The notes beneath the pieces were generated by a model, which was given only the letters and a program-made list of their open reading frames with translations, did not search any database and was not told where the DNA came from. 44,706 nt of DNA from Chlamydiota bacterium (GTDB taxonomy: Bacteria; Chlamydiota; Chlamydiia; Chlamydiales; JAAZZY01): positions 1-44,706 of the forward strand of contig JAJACV010000038.1 in the NCBI GenBank assembly GCA_022601335.1. Direction: 5' to 3'. Below are positions 35,878-44,540 of this stretch, piece by piece (position 1 is the stretch's first letter; each line of letters begins with the position of its first letter). A program made the position numbers and the translations under genes.

Positions 35878-35916
35878 GGAATGAGAAAGAATAAAACAAA
35901 GCCAGGAATTCAAAAA

Positions 35917-36903
35917 ATGTCACTCAGTCTTGATAATTTTCACGCTAAATGTAACAGCTATCCACAAATGACACATGTTTTTGAGGATTGCCTTAAAATT
36001 GCTACAAGAAGCTGGCCTGAGTGTACTTGGGGAGATATTACTTGGTTTTTGAAGGATCCCGATAACAGCTTGCATCTTAAAAACTTTGTATGTGAGCAGC
36101 TATTTTCAAGCAAGTACTTACCTGTTGTGTATGGCTATATGTTTCCAGACACAGAAGAAGACCCTGCTTTTGATTCTTTATATAGCAATTTTTTCCAGAA
36201 AACAAATTCGATTTCAGGAAAAACTGCATTTGATACCCTCGAGCGGAAAAATCTCTCATTGGGGAATCAGAAAATAACTCAAATACTAGCTCGAATAACC
36301 TCTAAGAAATTCAACATGACATTCTTGAATCTCGCGACACGTACTCAAATGATGTTTTACCGGGATCGAAAAATGGTCCATTGGAATAATGTCGCAGCAG
36401 ATAAATTGATACCCTACAGTGACTTAGATCATATAGACAGCGACGGATGCTCAAGTTTAGCTTATGCTTGTGGAGGAAGAGAAAGTGAGGCTTCTTTAAA
36501 AATGGTTAAGCAGCTGCTCAAAGCTGGAGCAAACATGTATGTTGGAAGTGTTCCTGCGTGGGTCAGGAGCGTTATATATAGGAATCTTGAAACATTTAAG
36601 TTATTGGTAAATCAAGGTCTTGATCTAGAATCTAAGTCTTCAGAAGGACATACTCCTCTAATATTTTCGGCGCAAATCATCGATCCTTTTTTCTTGAAAT
36701 TTTTGTTATCTAAGGGTGCTGAAGTTGACGCCCAAAACTCAAAAGGTTCTACAGCGCTCTTAGAAGCAGCTAGCTCTGGTTTAATCGATTATGTAAAATT
36801 ATTAATCAAAGCAGGAGCAAATACGGAACGTGTGGATCATGAAGGAAACATCCTGGTATCTTTGGCTCAAAGAAGCAAAGAAGCAAAAATGAAAAATTGC
36901 TGA
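35917..36903 (+). CDS. Ankyrin-repeat protein A (C-terminus truncated by frameshift)
   Basis: 328 aa from the ATG at 35917, chosen because copy B starts at the same MSLSLDNF and the −10 element lies after the earlier ATG. The N-terminal ~170 residues are unrecognised. From ~175 come four ankyrin-like units, including CSSLAYACGGRES, HTPLIFSAQ, STALLEAASSGLIDYVKLLIKAGANTERVDHEGN. An 8-bp tandem duplication (agaagcaa twice, ~36870–36886) shifts the frame so the protein ends at KMKNC. The original tail, ending KNKDEL, remains out of frame to 36987. Ankyrin proteins of intracellular bacteria are often host-directed; a T3SS substrate is an inference. Confidence 0.75.
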   Translation: MSLSLDNFHAKCNSYPQMTHVFEDCLKIATRSWPECTWGDITWFLKDPDNSLHLKNFVCEQLFSSKYLPVVYGYMFPDTEEDPAFDSLYSNFFQKTNSISGKTAFDTLERKNLSLGNQKITQILARITSKKFNMTFLNLATRTQMMFYRDRKMVHWNNVAADKLIPYSDLDHIDSDGCSSLAYACGGRESEASLKMVKQLLKAGANMYVGSVPAWVRSVIYRNLETFKLLVNQGLDLESKSSEGHTPLIFSAQIIDPFFLKFLLSKGAEVDAQNSKGSTALLEAASSGLIDYVKLLIKAGANTERVDHEGNILVSLAQRSKEAKMKNC

Positions 36904-36987
36904 GTTATCTAAATCTCACACACACCTACTATCAGCCAATTTCAGTTCAGGCAACAACACAGTCTAAAAATAAAGATGAACTGTAGA
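36904..36987 (+). pseudogene. Out-of-frame tail of ankyrin protein A
   Basis: Continuing one frame over, the sequence reads LLSYLNL then a shortened linker and QSKNKDEL, matching the C-terminus of protein B. It is separated from the gene by the 8-bp duplication. Confidence 0.7.
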
Positions 36988-37028
36988 TAATTGCTGGATC
37001 AGGCCTTTGTGGCTATATCAAATACCTG

Positions 37029-37160
37029 TACTTCCTACATGCTCAAAAGCTATAAGAGTCTCTGCAAAGCGTCCACAAGCCTATTTTTTTCATTTAAAAA
37101 TAGCTTAGGAAATTCTTGCGAATAAGGCTTAAATACATATTTTTCTTTCTTAACTTTATT
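37029..37160 (-). pseudogene. Remnant of the GrpB gene 5' end
   Basis: Antisense to the ankyrin genes, this segment matches the first ~120 bp of the GrpB gene (FKPYSQEFPKLFLNEKNRL region) with several changes, including loss of the ATG (tcat became tctt). It arose from the tandem duplication. The region from 36988 to 37318 has no intact gene. Confidence 0.8.
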
Positions 37161-37318
37161 AAGGATGTTCATTTCAATTTAAAACAGAGCTTAATAGTTT
37201 TTAAGTCAAATAGTGGTTTCGTACATGGCTCTATTGAATAAAAATAAATTTGCCTATTACATTGCCTTGACTCATAATATAACGGTATAGCAAAAAAACA
37301 AAGCGAGGAGTTCAAAAA

Positions 37319-38362
37319 ATGTCACTGAGTCTTGATAATTTTAACGCTAAATATAATAGCTATCCGCAAATGGTACATGTTTTTGAGGATTGCCTTAAAA
37401 TTTCTACAAGAAGCTGGTCTGAATGGTTTTTAGAAATTATGACTTTCGATAACAGCCTGTATCTTAAAAAAGATGTATGCGAACAGCTGTTTTCAAACAA
37501 GAATTCAGCTTTTAATTCTGTATATAGCAATTTTTTCCAAAAAACAAATTTGATTTCAGGAGAAACTGCATTTAATACCCTCGAGCGGAAAAAACTCTCA
37601 TTGGGGAATCAGAAGATAACTCAAATACTAGCTCGAATAACCTCTAAAGATCACAACAGGACATTCCTGAATCTCGCGACACATACTCAAATGATGATTT
37701 ACCCGCAGCCAAAAATGGCCCACTGGAATTATGTAGCAGCAGAGAAATTGATACCCTACAGTGATTTAGATCACACGGAGAGCAGTGGTTGGTCAAGTTT
37801 ATCTTATGCTTGTGGAGGAAGAGAAAGTGAGGCTTCTTTGAAAATGGTTAAGCAGCTGCTCAAAGCTGGAGCAAACATGTATGTTGGAAGTCCTCCTGCA
37901 TGGATCGCGAGCATTCTATTTGGTAATCTTGAAACATTTAAGTTATTAGTAGATCAAGGCCTTGATCTAGAATCTACGAATTCAGATGGATCTACTCCTC
38001 TGATATTGTCGGCGGATCAAATCCATCCTTTTTTATTGGAATTTTTGTTATCTAAGGGTGCTGAAGTTGAAGCCCAAAATTTAGAGGGTTCTACAGCGCT
38101 TTTAAAAGCAGCTCGCTATGGTTTAGTAGATAATGTAAAAGCATTAATCAAAGCGGGAGCAAATACAGAACATGTGGATCATAAAGGAAACACCCTGCTA
38201 TCTTTCGCTCAAAGAAGCAAAAATGAAAAATTGCTGAGTTACCTAAATCTCAGACACACCCACTATCAGCCAGATAAGCCAATTGCAGTTCAGGAAACAA
38301 TACAGAAGAGCCATGCGTCTTCCACTAAAACAATACAGTCTAAAAATAAAGATGAACTGTAG
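37319..38362 (+). CDS. Ankyrin-repeat protein B
   Basis: 347 aa, the intact paralogue. GAGGAG lies about 10 bases before the ATG. It matches protein A nearly throughout but lacks ~20 residues in two in-frame gaps after SWSEW and after NKN. Ankyrin-like units (~155–295) include WSSLSYACGGRES, STPLILSADQIHPFLLEFLLSKGAEVEAQN and STALLKAARYGLVDNVKALIKAGANTEHVDHKGN. The C-terminal ~45 residues are basic and Ser/Thr/Gln-rich. No signal peptide. Likely protein-binding, possibly secreted by the T3SS encoded nearby; that is inference. Confidence 0.78.
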   Translation: MSLSLDNFNAKYNSYPQMVHVFEDCLKISTRSWSEWFLEIMTFDNSLYLKKDVCEQLFSNKNSAFNSVYSNFFQKTNLISGETAFNTLERKKLSLGNQKITQILARITSKDHNRTFLNLATHTQMMIYPQPKMAHWNYVAAEKLIPYSDLDHTESSGWSSLSYACGGRESEASLKMVKQLLKAGANMYVGSPPAWIASILFGNLETFKLLVDQGLDLESTNSDGSTPLILSADQIHPFLLEFLLSKGAEVEAQNLEGSTALLKAARYGLVDNVKALIKAGANTEHVDHKGNTLLSFAQRSKNEKLLSYLNLRHTHYQPDKPIAVQETIQKSHASSTKTIQSKNKDEL

Positions 38363-38463
38363 ATAATTGCTGGATCAGGCCTTTGTGGCTATATCAAATA
38401 CCTATACTTCCGATTCAACTAGAAAGGATATTTGATTCTTGTCAAAGTAAGTGAAGTAACAGC

Positions 38464-39441
38464 TTAAGATCTCTTCTTTAATTGAGAAGAAGCATATTGG
38501 AAGTCTGGTGCAAGCATTACAGGGATGTTTTTCTCAAGTTCTAAGAAAGCTTTTATGTCTTTAGCGTCTTTTAAACCGAGACATCCCAGAATAAGCTGAA
38601 CAGATAAATTAAAATTGCCAAGTGCTTGAAAGCCTTGCAAAAGCTTGAGAGCACTTTTTGCAAAGTCTTCATTTTCATCGAAACTCATCAAGGCAATCGC
38701 CGCTTTTTCATTGTCTAAGGTAAAAGGGGTGTTGTTGAGGACTTTTAGTAGGAAATCTAATGCCTCTTGACCAATTTCTTTAAGCGCTAAAATAGCGGTC
38801 TCTTCATAAATAAAATTTTCTTGTTTCATACTTTCAAAAAGAGGAATAATTGCTTTTGAGGATTTCATTTGTCCTAAGCATGTAGCAACATGGAGGGGAG
38901 TTCTTCCGTAACCTGGGTAGATAGGATCAAAAAACTCTTCCGTATTTAAAAGCTCTACAAGATAAGATAAGGCCTTCTCTTGTTTTGCTAAAGAGGCAAT
39001 AATATCCTTAGGCACTTCTTCTTCAGTTAAGATTAAGTCTACAAGTAGTGTGGGAATAGAATTAGGATCTTTTGATATAGAAGATATTTTTTGCAAAGCA
39101 TCATACATCTTTTTAGCCGTCTTTACTTTTTCTAGTTCTTGAGCAGAGAGGGATAAAGGAGCTAGATCTTGGCCAATACTTTTTTCAAAAGAAGCTAATT
39201 TGTTAATTTCTTCTAGTTCAATATCAGGTTGAACCCCGACACCTTCTTCAAGATAGTATTCACGCATAAAACTAAATTTTCCACCAAAGTGGGTGTTTCG
39301 GTGCATCAACATCTCATTGGCATTTTGATCGGATAGAAGAAAAGAATGCTCAGAGAGCTCTAGGCTCTCTTTAGAGAACTCTTCAGGAGCCTCTTCTAAT
39401 TGATCATTAATTTGCTCTAATAGGTCTCTAAATGAAGACAT
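38464..39441 (-). CDS. HEAT-like repeat protein of unknown function
   Basis: 325 aa, acidic, helical, no signal peptide or membrane segment. The C-terminal half (~170–320) has HEAT-like helical units, e.g. RTPLHVATCLGQMKSSKAIIPLF, IYEETAILALKEIGQEALDFLLKVLNN and DNEKAAIALMSFDENEDFAKSALKLL. The N-terminal half is rich in Glu and Leu. HEAT repeats bind proteins. It lies 2 bp after lipA on the same strand, so it is probably in the lpdA–lipA operon. I do not recognise a specific family. Confidence 0.65.
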   Translation of the reverse strand: MSSFRDLLEQINDQLEEAPEEFSKESLELSEHSFLLSDQNANEMLMHRNTHFGGKFSFMREYYLEEGVGVQPDIELEEINKLASFEKSIGQDLAPLSLSAQELEKVKTAKKMYDALQKISSISKDPNSIPTLLVDLILTEEEVPKDIIASLAKQEKALSYLVELLNTEEFFDPIYPGYGRTPLHVATCLGQMKSSKAIIPLFESMKQENFIYEETAILALKEIGQEALDFLLKVLNNTPFTLDNEKAAIALMSFDENEDFAKSALKLLQGFQALGNFNLSVQLILGCLGLKDAKDIKAFLELEKNIPVMLAPDFQYASSQLKKRS

Positions 39442-39443
39442 CT

Positions 39444-40406
39444 TTAATGGTTCTCCTCAAATTTTCTTTGAACTAGATCAGCATTATAACTCGAGCGTAC
39501 AAAAGGTCCGCAGTACATCGATTTAATGCCTAGATCTTGTCCAAATTGGGTATAATGATTGAATTGATCGGGGGTAATAAAAGCTTTCACACGTAACTTC
39601 TTTCGGTTAGGCTGTAAATACTGCCCAATGGTTACAATGTCGCATCCAGCTTGCTTGAGGTCTCTTAGAGTCTCTTCGACTTGACTATCGACTTCACCAA
39701 GACCCACCATAATGCCAGATTTAACCCATACATGGGGCGCTTTTGATTTGACATAACTAAGAACTTCCAAAGTACGGTCATAAGTTGCTTTATGTCTCAC
39801 TCTCGGAGTCCAATCTCTAACCGTTTCAATATTGTGGTTGAAGATTTTAGGCTGGGCTTCAATGATGGTATCTAATGCTGCTTTGTTGCCTTCAAAATCA
39901 GAGGTTAATACTTCAACCGTAGCATCGGGGAGATTCTTTTTTATAGCTCGGATAATTTTAGCTAGATGGCTCGCTCCTCCATCCTCTAAGTCGTCTCTTG
40001 CAACCATGGTAATCACAATATGCTTCAATCCTAATCTTTTAGAAGCTTCAGCTATTTTTTCAGGCTCCTTAGGATCTAATGGGGGAGGATTTTTTAGGTG
40101 GTCAATATCACAAAAACCGCAGTTTCTTGTGCAATCTTTACCCATCGCTAAAAAGGTAGCTGTTTTTTTTGAAAAACATTCTAATAAATTAGGACACTTG
40201 GCTTCCTCACAGACTGTAGGTAGCTGTCCTTTTTTTAAAATATCATGTGTTTTAGAAAGCAAACTGCCTTGAGGAAGAGGGCGGTGTAGCCAAGATGGAA
40301 AGCGCCCGGGGCCGACAGCTCCATCAGAGAGGTTAGCTTCTGGATTGGGTGGCAAAATATTTTGCCTCACTTTAGGCCTTATATTGAAAGAATCCTTTGA
40401 GGTCAT
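39444..40406 (-). CDS. lipA: Lipoyl synthase
   Basis: 320 aa, radical-SAM enzyme that inserts two sulfurs into protein-bound octanoate. Both [4Fe-4S] sites are visible: the auxiliary cluster Cys66-x4-Cys71-x5-Cys77 (CEEAKCPNLLEC) and the radical-SAM Cys92-x3-Cys96-x2-Cys99 (CTRNCGFC). C-terminal VRSSYNAD is the conserved RSSY that holds the auxiliary cluster. Its ATG overlaps the lpdA stop (ATGA). It makes the lipoyl cofactor for 2-oxo-acid dehydrogenase complexes, whose E3 is the adjacent lpdA. Orthologue of CT558. Confidence 0.98.
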   Translation of the reverse strand: MTSKDSFNIRPKVRQNILPPNPEANLSDGAVGPGRFPSWLHRPLPQGSLLSKTHDILKKGQLPTVCEEAKCPNLLECFSKKTATFLAMGKDCTRNCGFCDIDHLKNPPPLDPKEPEKIAEASKRLGLKHIVITMVARDDLEDGGASHLAKIIRAIKKNLPDATVEVLTSDFEGNKAALDTIIEAQPKIFNHNIETVRDWTPRVRHKATYDRTLEVLSYVKSKAPHVWVKSGIMVGLGEVDSQVEETLRDLKQAGCDIVTIGQYLQPNRKKLRVKAFITPDQFNHYTQFGQDLGIKSMYCGPFVRSSYNADLVQRKFEENH

Positions 40407-41794
40407 TTTTTCCTCTTAGGTGGAAAGTGAATAGGCGAATCATTTGCTATTAAGGCGGCTTCTAACCAGGCTTCTGCAACGGTCGGATGTGCGTGAATGG
40501 TATCTGCTAAATCATCGACAGTTAGTTCGCAGCGAATGGCCAGAGTAAGAGGAGCTATGAGAGCCGATGCTTCATGTCCAATGACCTGAGCTCCAATAAT
40601 CAAACCCGATTTACTTTCTGATACAATTTGTACAAATCCTTCTGTTTCTAAGGAAGCTTGAGATTTGCCCAAAGCCATAAAAGGGTATTTACTTACCTTA
40701 ACATCGTACTTTTGTTCAGCAGCTTCATGAGGCAGCAAACCTACAGTGGCAATTTCAGGGTTAGTGAACACAACGGCGGGTACGGCATTGTAGTGCATGC
40801 GGTGTGGAATTCCAAGGGCATTGTTAGCTGCGGTAATTCCTTGATGAGAAGCTACGTGAGCGAGCATCCATTTGCCAGTGATATCACCAATTGCATAGAT
40901 GCCAGGTACATTGGTTTGTAAGCGATCGTCTACAGGAATCATCCCTTTATCCGTAATGACCCCAGCTTGTTCTAAGCCAATTTTATCTGTATTGAGTGTA
41001 CGTCCTACGGCTACTAAAGCCATTTCTGCGTGGACTGGAGGGCTGTCTTTCAGTTTGACAAGGACTCCTTCCTTTGTTTTATCTATTCCCTCAACAAAAA
41101 CATTGGTATGTATTTGGATGCCTTTTTTCTCAAAAACTTGCGTCAGTGATTTTGATAAATCAGGGCCTTGGAGTGGGATAATAGAAGGCATTGCTTCTAT
41201 AATGTGAATTTCAACACCATAATCGGCAAAACAAGAAGCAAACTCACAACCAATATATCCACCACCAATAATAGCCAAGCTTTTGGGGAGTTTTTTAAGA
41301 GCTAAAATAGAAGTAGAAGAAAGGATTTTTTCGTGATCAAATGGAAAGGCTTGGATATCTTTTGGCTCAGACCCTGTGGCTATGATAATTTTTGTGCCGT
41401 GAATTTCAACATTATCTTCTCCCATTATTTTAATGGTGTTGGGAGTTGAAAATTTACCAAATCCTTTAAAAATCTTAATCTGATTCGCTTCTATTAAACC
41501 TGTTAAGCTTTTTCGAATGCCGCTGACTACATTGTCTTTTCTCTCAACCATTCGAGGAAAGTTTACTTTTGGTTGAGATACTTCAATGCCGTACTGATCT
41601 GCTTGTTTAATTTTATGAATCAGTTGGGCATTAGCCAAAAGTGTTTTGGAAGGAATACAACCCCTATTTAAACAAGTCCCTCCCATCTCTTTGGCTTCTA
41701 CTAAAGCGACTGTTGCATTGAGTTGAGCCGCTCTAATTGCTGCCACGTAACCACCGGGACCGCCCCCTAAAACAATAACATCAAATTTTTGCAT
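40403..41794 (-). CDS. lpdA: Dihydrolipoyl dehydrogenase (E3)
   Basis: 463 aa from the ATG at 41794 (MQKFDVIVLGGGPGG), with AAGG seven bases upstream; the frame is open to 41860 but the extra 22 residues are not family-like. FAD motif VLGGGPGGYVAA (~8–19), redox disulfide Cys41-x4-Cys46 in GGTCLNRGCIPSK, NAD motif IIGGGYIGCEFAS, and the catalytic HAHPTVAEAW near the C-terminus. It reoxidises dihydrolipoamide for pyruvate and 2-oxoglutarate dehydrogenases. Orthologue of CT557. Confidence 0.97.
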   Translation of the reverse strand: MQKFDVIVLGGGPGGYVAAIRAAQLNATVALVEAKEMGGTCLNRGCIPSKTLLANAQLIHKIKQADQYGIEVSQPKVNFPRMVERKDNVVSGIRKSLTGLIEANQIKIFKGFGKFSTPNTIKIMGEDNVEIHGTKIIIATGSEPKDIQAFPFDHEKILSSTSILALKKLPKSLAIIGGGYIGCEFASCFADYGVEIHIIEAMPSIIPLQGPDLSKSLTQVFEKKGIQIHTNVFVEGIDKTKEGVLVKLKDSPPVHAEMALVAVGRTLNTDKIGLEQAGVITDKGMIPVDDRLQTNVPGIYAIGDITGKWMLAHVASHQGITAANNALGIPHRMHYNAVPAVVFTNPEIATVGLLPHEAAEQKYDVKVSKYPFMALGKSQASLETEGFVQIVSESKSGLIIGAQVIGHEASALIAPLTLAIRCELTVDDLADTIHAHPTVAEAWLEAALIANDSPIHFPPKRKK

Positions 41795-42038
41795 GAAATA
41801 CCTTTTGTCTAGTTCAGTGCCTGAAAATTCCTCTATAAGAGATCTGTCTCTGATGATCAAGAATTCAGTTTATATTTCGAGAGTAAGTATACCAAAATAA
41901 AGAAAAAATTACAAGATGTATGAAGTTTTATAAAACAAAAAACAGTTTATGTTTTATATTTTATTTATTTTTTTAATTTTTAATTAATTATGTATTAAAA
42001 TTATTTACAATTATTTATTTGTTTCCAAAATAAGCCTT

Positions 42039-42044
42039 TATAAT
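42039..42044 (+). promoter_or_regulatory. Candidate −10 for the small repeat protein
   Basis: Perfect TATAAT at 42039–42044, 55 bp before the start codon, inside an AT-rich region (41870–42060) that otherwise shows no gene. No good −35 is visible. Confidence 0.4.
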
Positions 42045-42098
42045 ACGTTAATATTCGGTATGTAATCTTACTCACAATCAATGACAAAGGAGTCTGAA

Positions 42099-42482
42099 AT
42101 GAGTTTTTTTAATGTTTTTTCACCAAGCACACATGGATCTGATACATACACTGCAACAGGGTATGGTGGAACGCATCGAAGGGAGGAAAACACAACAAAT
42201 ACTTCTACAGGATATGGTGGAACGCGTCGGCGAGAAGAAAATGTTACTAGCAATAGAGTGTCCTCAAGGCCTTGCAATGCACCACCTTCTTGCACTACAG
42301 AGAGAATTTATACAGTGATAAGAGATGAGCGTCCTCGTTATTTTGAAAATTATTATAGTAGGCCTTCGTATTCAAGAAGCTATTATAGCCCAAACCATGT
42401 TCACTATTCCAAGGAGCTTACTTTTTCTGAAGTTGTAGTATCAATGATGGTTCTAGCTATTATTGTAACTTTGTCTTCATAG
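42099..42482 (+). CDS. Small tail-anchored protein with two internal repeats
   Basis: 127 aa from the ATG at 42099, with AAAGGAG a few bases upstream; an earlier in-frame ATG at 42081 lacks one. Residues ~19–49 contain two copies of a 13-residue unit, TGYGGTHRREENT and TGYGGTRRREENV. A Tyr/Arg/Ser-rich middle (RPRYFENYYSRPSYSRSYYS) resembles a low-complexity, sticky region. The C-terminus is a single hydrophobic helix (VVVSMMVLAIIVTL) ending at the stop, so it may be tail-anchored. No signal peptide. Function unknown. Confidence 0.65.
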   Translation: MSFFNVFSPSTHGSDTYTATGYGGTHRREENTTNTSTGYGGTRRREENVTSNRVSSRPCNAPPSCTTERIYTVIRDERPRYFENYYSRPSYSRSYYSPNHVHYSKELTFSEVVVSMMVLAIIVTLSS

Positions 42483-42587
42483 CAGGAAAAGGAGAGTAGA
42501 TAATTTGTTTTAAAATAAATAGTTTACATTATTTTAAGCATCTTTTATTCCTCATAACTTCTTTATATATAAAAGAGAAGAGCTGGT

Positions 42588-43403
42588 TTGAAAGGAAAGA
42601 GAATTCTAAAAAAGAAATATTGGGGAGCTGTTTGTAAACGAACATTTTTATTTCTCATTATTTTTTTCTCAGGATTTTCGGTTTCAGGCTTTTATTACCA
42701 CCATCAATCAAAATCAACTTTAAGTATTAGTGGTTTTCCCTATCTTAAGCAAAAAGGGTACTCTCTTGTTTATGATGGAAGAGCCAAAGTGCCTCTTTGG
42801 ACACATGAACATCTCACGAAAAAAAACCTTGAGAAACAAGCTGGGCGCAAAGGGATGCATTTTTATGAAAATCCCAAGATTTATCCTCTACATAGGAGTA
42901 CTTTAAGTGATTACTATCACTCTGGGTATGATCGAGGACACATGGTTCCAGCTGCGGATCAACAGTTTACAGAGGATGCTTTAAAGGAAACGTTTCTTCT
43001 TTCAAATATATGTCCCCAAAATCCAAAACTCAATCAAGGCTACTGGGCTAAATTAGAAAGACATGCTAGAGAGCTTGCACAAGAGCACTCAAGTGTTGAT
43101 GTAGTTACAGGGCCTCTATATTTACCCACAGTTGAAGGGGATAAAAAGTATGTAACTTATGAAGTGATTGGAGCAAACAATGTGTCTGTTCCAACACATT
43201 TCTATAAAATTATTCAGGTGAATACAAAAAAAGGGCCTCAGATAAAAGCTTATTTAGTTCCCAATCAATGTATCTCAACAGAAACTCATCTTAAAGAATA
43301 CCAAGTTTCTATCCAAGAGGTGGAAAAAGTGACAGGCCTTGCATTTGAAGTGCCACATAAAAATCAAAAAACACTCGCAGTGAAATTAGAAGAAAGCATT
43401 TAG
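42588..43403 (+). CDS. Exported or membrane-anchored DNA/RNA non-specific endonuclease (NUC1 family)
   Basis: 271 aa from a TTG start (AGAAGAG upstream). The N-terminus is basic with a hydrophobic segment (~19–36), a signal or anchor. The ββα-metal nuclease core is complete: DRGHMVPAAD with catalytic His118, LSNICPQNPKLNQGYW with metal-binding Asn149, and KLERH with Glu157. These Serratia-nuclease-type enzymes cut DNA and RNA with Mg2+. Placed outside the cytoplasm, it would scavenge nucleotides or attack host nucleic acids; either is an inference. Confidence 0.9.
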   Translation: MKGKRILKKKYWGAVCKRTFLFLIIFFSGFSVSGFYYHHQSKSTLSISGFPYLKQKGYSLVYDGRAKVPLWTHEHLTKKNLEKQAGRKGMHFYENPKIYPLHRSTLSDYYHSGYDRGHMVPAADQQFTEDALKETFLLSNICPQNPKLNQGYWAKLERHARELAQEHSSVDVVTGPLYLPTVEGDKKYVTYEVIGANNVSVPTHFYKIIQVNTKKGPQIKAYLVPNQCISTETHLKEYQVSIQEVEKVTGLAFEVPHKNQKTLAVKLEESI

Positions 43404-43475
43404 GTTAAACCATATCTATTTGTAAAATAATTTTAAATACAGTTAGTCTTAGATTCAATTTTTTCAGAGGTCTTT

Positions 43476-44540
43476 ATGATTCAACTCTCTGTCAAGAATT
43501 TGGCTTCTAATTTTATGTGTACAGAAGAAGCAGGTCCTCCTGAACCTGTTAATTTGTTAGATGTGAATACGGGTCTTACAACGGGTCAAGAAAACGTACA
43601 TAATTGGCCTTCCCATCCAAATAATAGATTCGTAGCTATTAATCCTAGTAGTGATTTTCCAGCAGTACCTCAGAATATTTATCTTAGGGTAGAGGTTCCA
43701 CCTCCTGTCAATCAAGAGGTCAGAGATTCGCCGCAGCCTGAATTGCTTAAAACAGAACTGGCTAAGTACAAGAAATTTCAACAATGTTTAGAAGATAATA
43801 ATTTAGGACCTGAAAGTCAGGTTGTTGCTTTATTTAGTCAATTTCTAGAAGATTTAGATGCTGAATCATCCAGCCCTTCTGGGTTTAATTATCCTTGGCT
43901 TGCAGTCAGACCTCCTGATATTCTTGCAAGTGTTGGAGAGCCTCATGAGCTTTTAGGTTTTTCATTTGGTCATGGGATTCTTAGCACAGTTGCGGCGACA
44001 CAGAAATATGTGGATCAGGTTTCTGAATATACAGGCGGTTATCAAGTAAATGCTCGTCACTGGCAGTATATGGTGGGTTTATCCAAGCATAGAAATACAG
44101 CTCAAGGGAAGTTAAATCCAAATGTGGTATCCTTAGTTGATATGTTTAATCATCATTTTGATACGAAAGGAGAAAGTGCTCCTTATATTCACATTTGTCA
44201 CAGTGAGGGAGCTAATGACGCAGATTTAGCTTTAAAACAGCTTTCTGACAAAAGAAAAAAGCAGATGAATTTTATTTGTGTGGGCCCTGCAAAGTTTATA
44301 GATGCCAATGAGTGTGGGAGTGTAAGATCTTTAGTGAGTGAACATGATTTAGTGCCTCAATTTTCAGATCCTCAAGGATTGCGCCGGGCAAAAGAAGTTG
44401 AGTTATCTATTATTGACTGTACGGATCACAATTGTAAAAACTTTTTGAAAGCTCATGCTTTTATGAATGAGATTCATCAGGAAAAGCTTGCAAAAGAAGT
44501 CGATACATTAATGAAATCTTTATTACAGGCGAATGAATGA
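43476..44540 (+). CDS. Serine-hydrolase-like (α/β-hydrolase) protein, chlamydia-type
   Basis: 354 aa, AGAGG ribosome binding site before the ATG. The second half looks like an α/β hydrolase: a nucleophile elbow YIHICHSEGANDAD (Ser243, with Cys where the first Gly of GxSxG would be), an acid in SEHDLVPQF (Asp291), and NFLKAHAFMNEI (His327), in the right order and spacing. The first ~140 residues are Pro-rich and unrecognised. No signal peptide. Similar proteins (a DUF687-type family) occur in Chlamydia, from memory, which would suggest a lineage-specific effector or inclusion protein. Its stop overlaps the next gene (ATGA). Confidence 0.6.
   Translation: MIQLSVKNLASNFMCTEEAGPPEPVNLLDVNTGLTTGQENVHNWPSHPNNRFVAINPSSDFPAVPQNIYLRVEVPPPVNQEVRDSPQPELLKTELAKYKKFQQCLEDNNLGPESQVVALFSQFLEDLDAESSSPSGFNYPWLAVRPPDILASVGEPHELLGFSFGHGILSTVAATQKYVDQVSEYTGGYQVNARHWQYMVGLSKHRNTAQGKLNPNVVSLVDMFNHHFDTKGESAPYIHICHSEGANDADLALKQLSDKRKKQMNFICVGPAKFIDANECGSVRSLVSEHDLVPQFSDPQGLRRAKEVELSIIDCTDHNCKNFLKAHAFMNEIHQEKLAKEVDTLMKSLLQANE

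Larger units (their letters stand above)
35640..38415. repeat. Tandem duplication (~1.4-kb unit, two diverged copies)
   Basis: Copy A runs from inside the GrpB gene (~35640) to ~37028 and copy B from ~37029 to ~38415. Each copy contains the 5' end of the GrpB gene, the intergenic spacer and an ankyrin gene. The junction is visible: TACTTCCTACATG, found inside GrpB at ~35640, recurs at ~37029 immediately after the ankyrin tail. The sequence gataattgctggatcaggcc follows both ankyrin genes. Confidence 0.9.

Noticed and set aside
42068..42295. Minus-strand ORF over the small repeat protein
   Set aside because: It is a reverse-strand shadow of the internal repeats and has no start signal.
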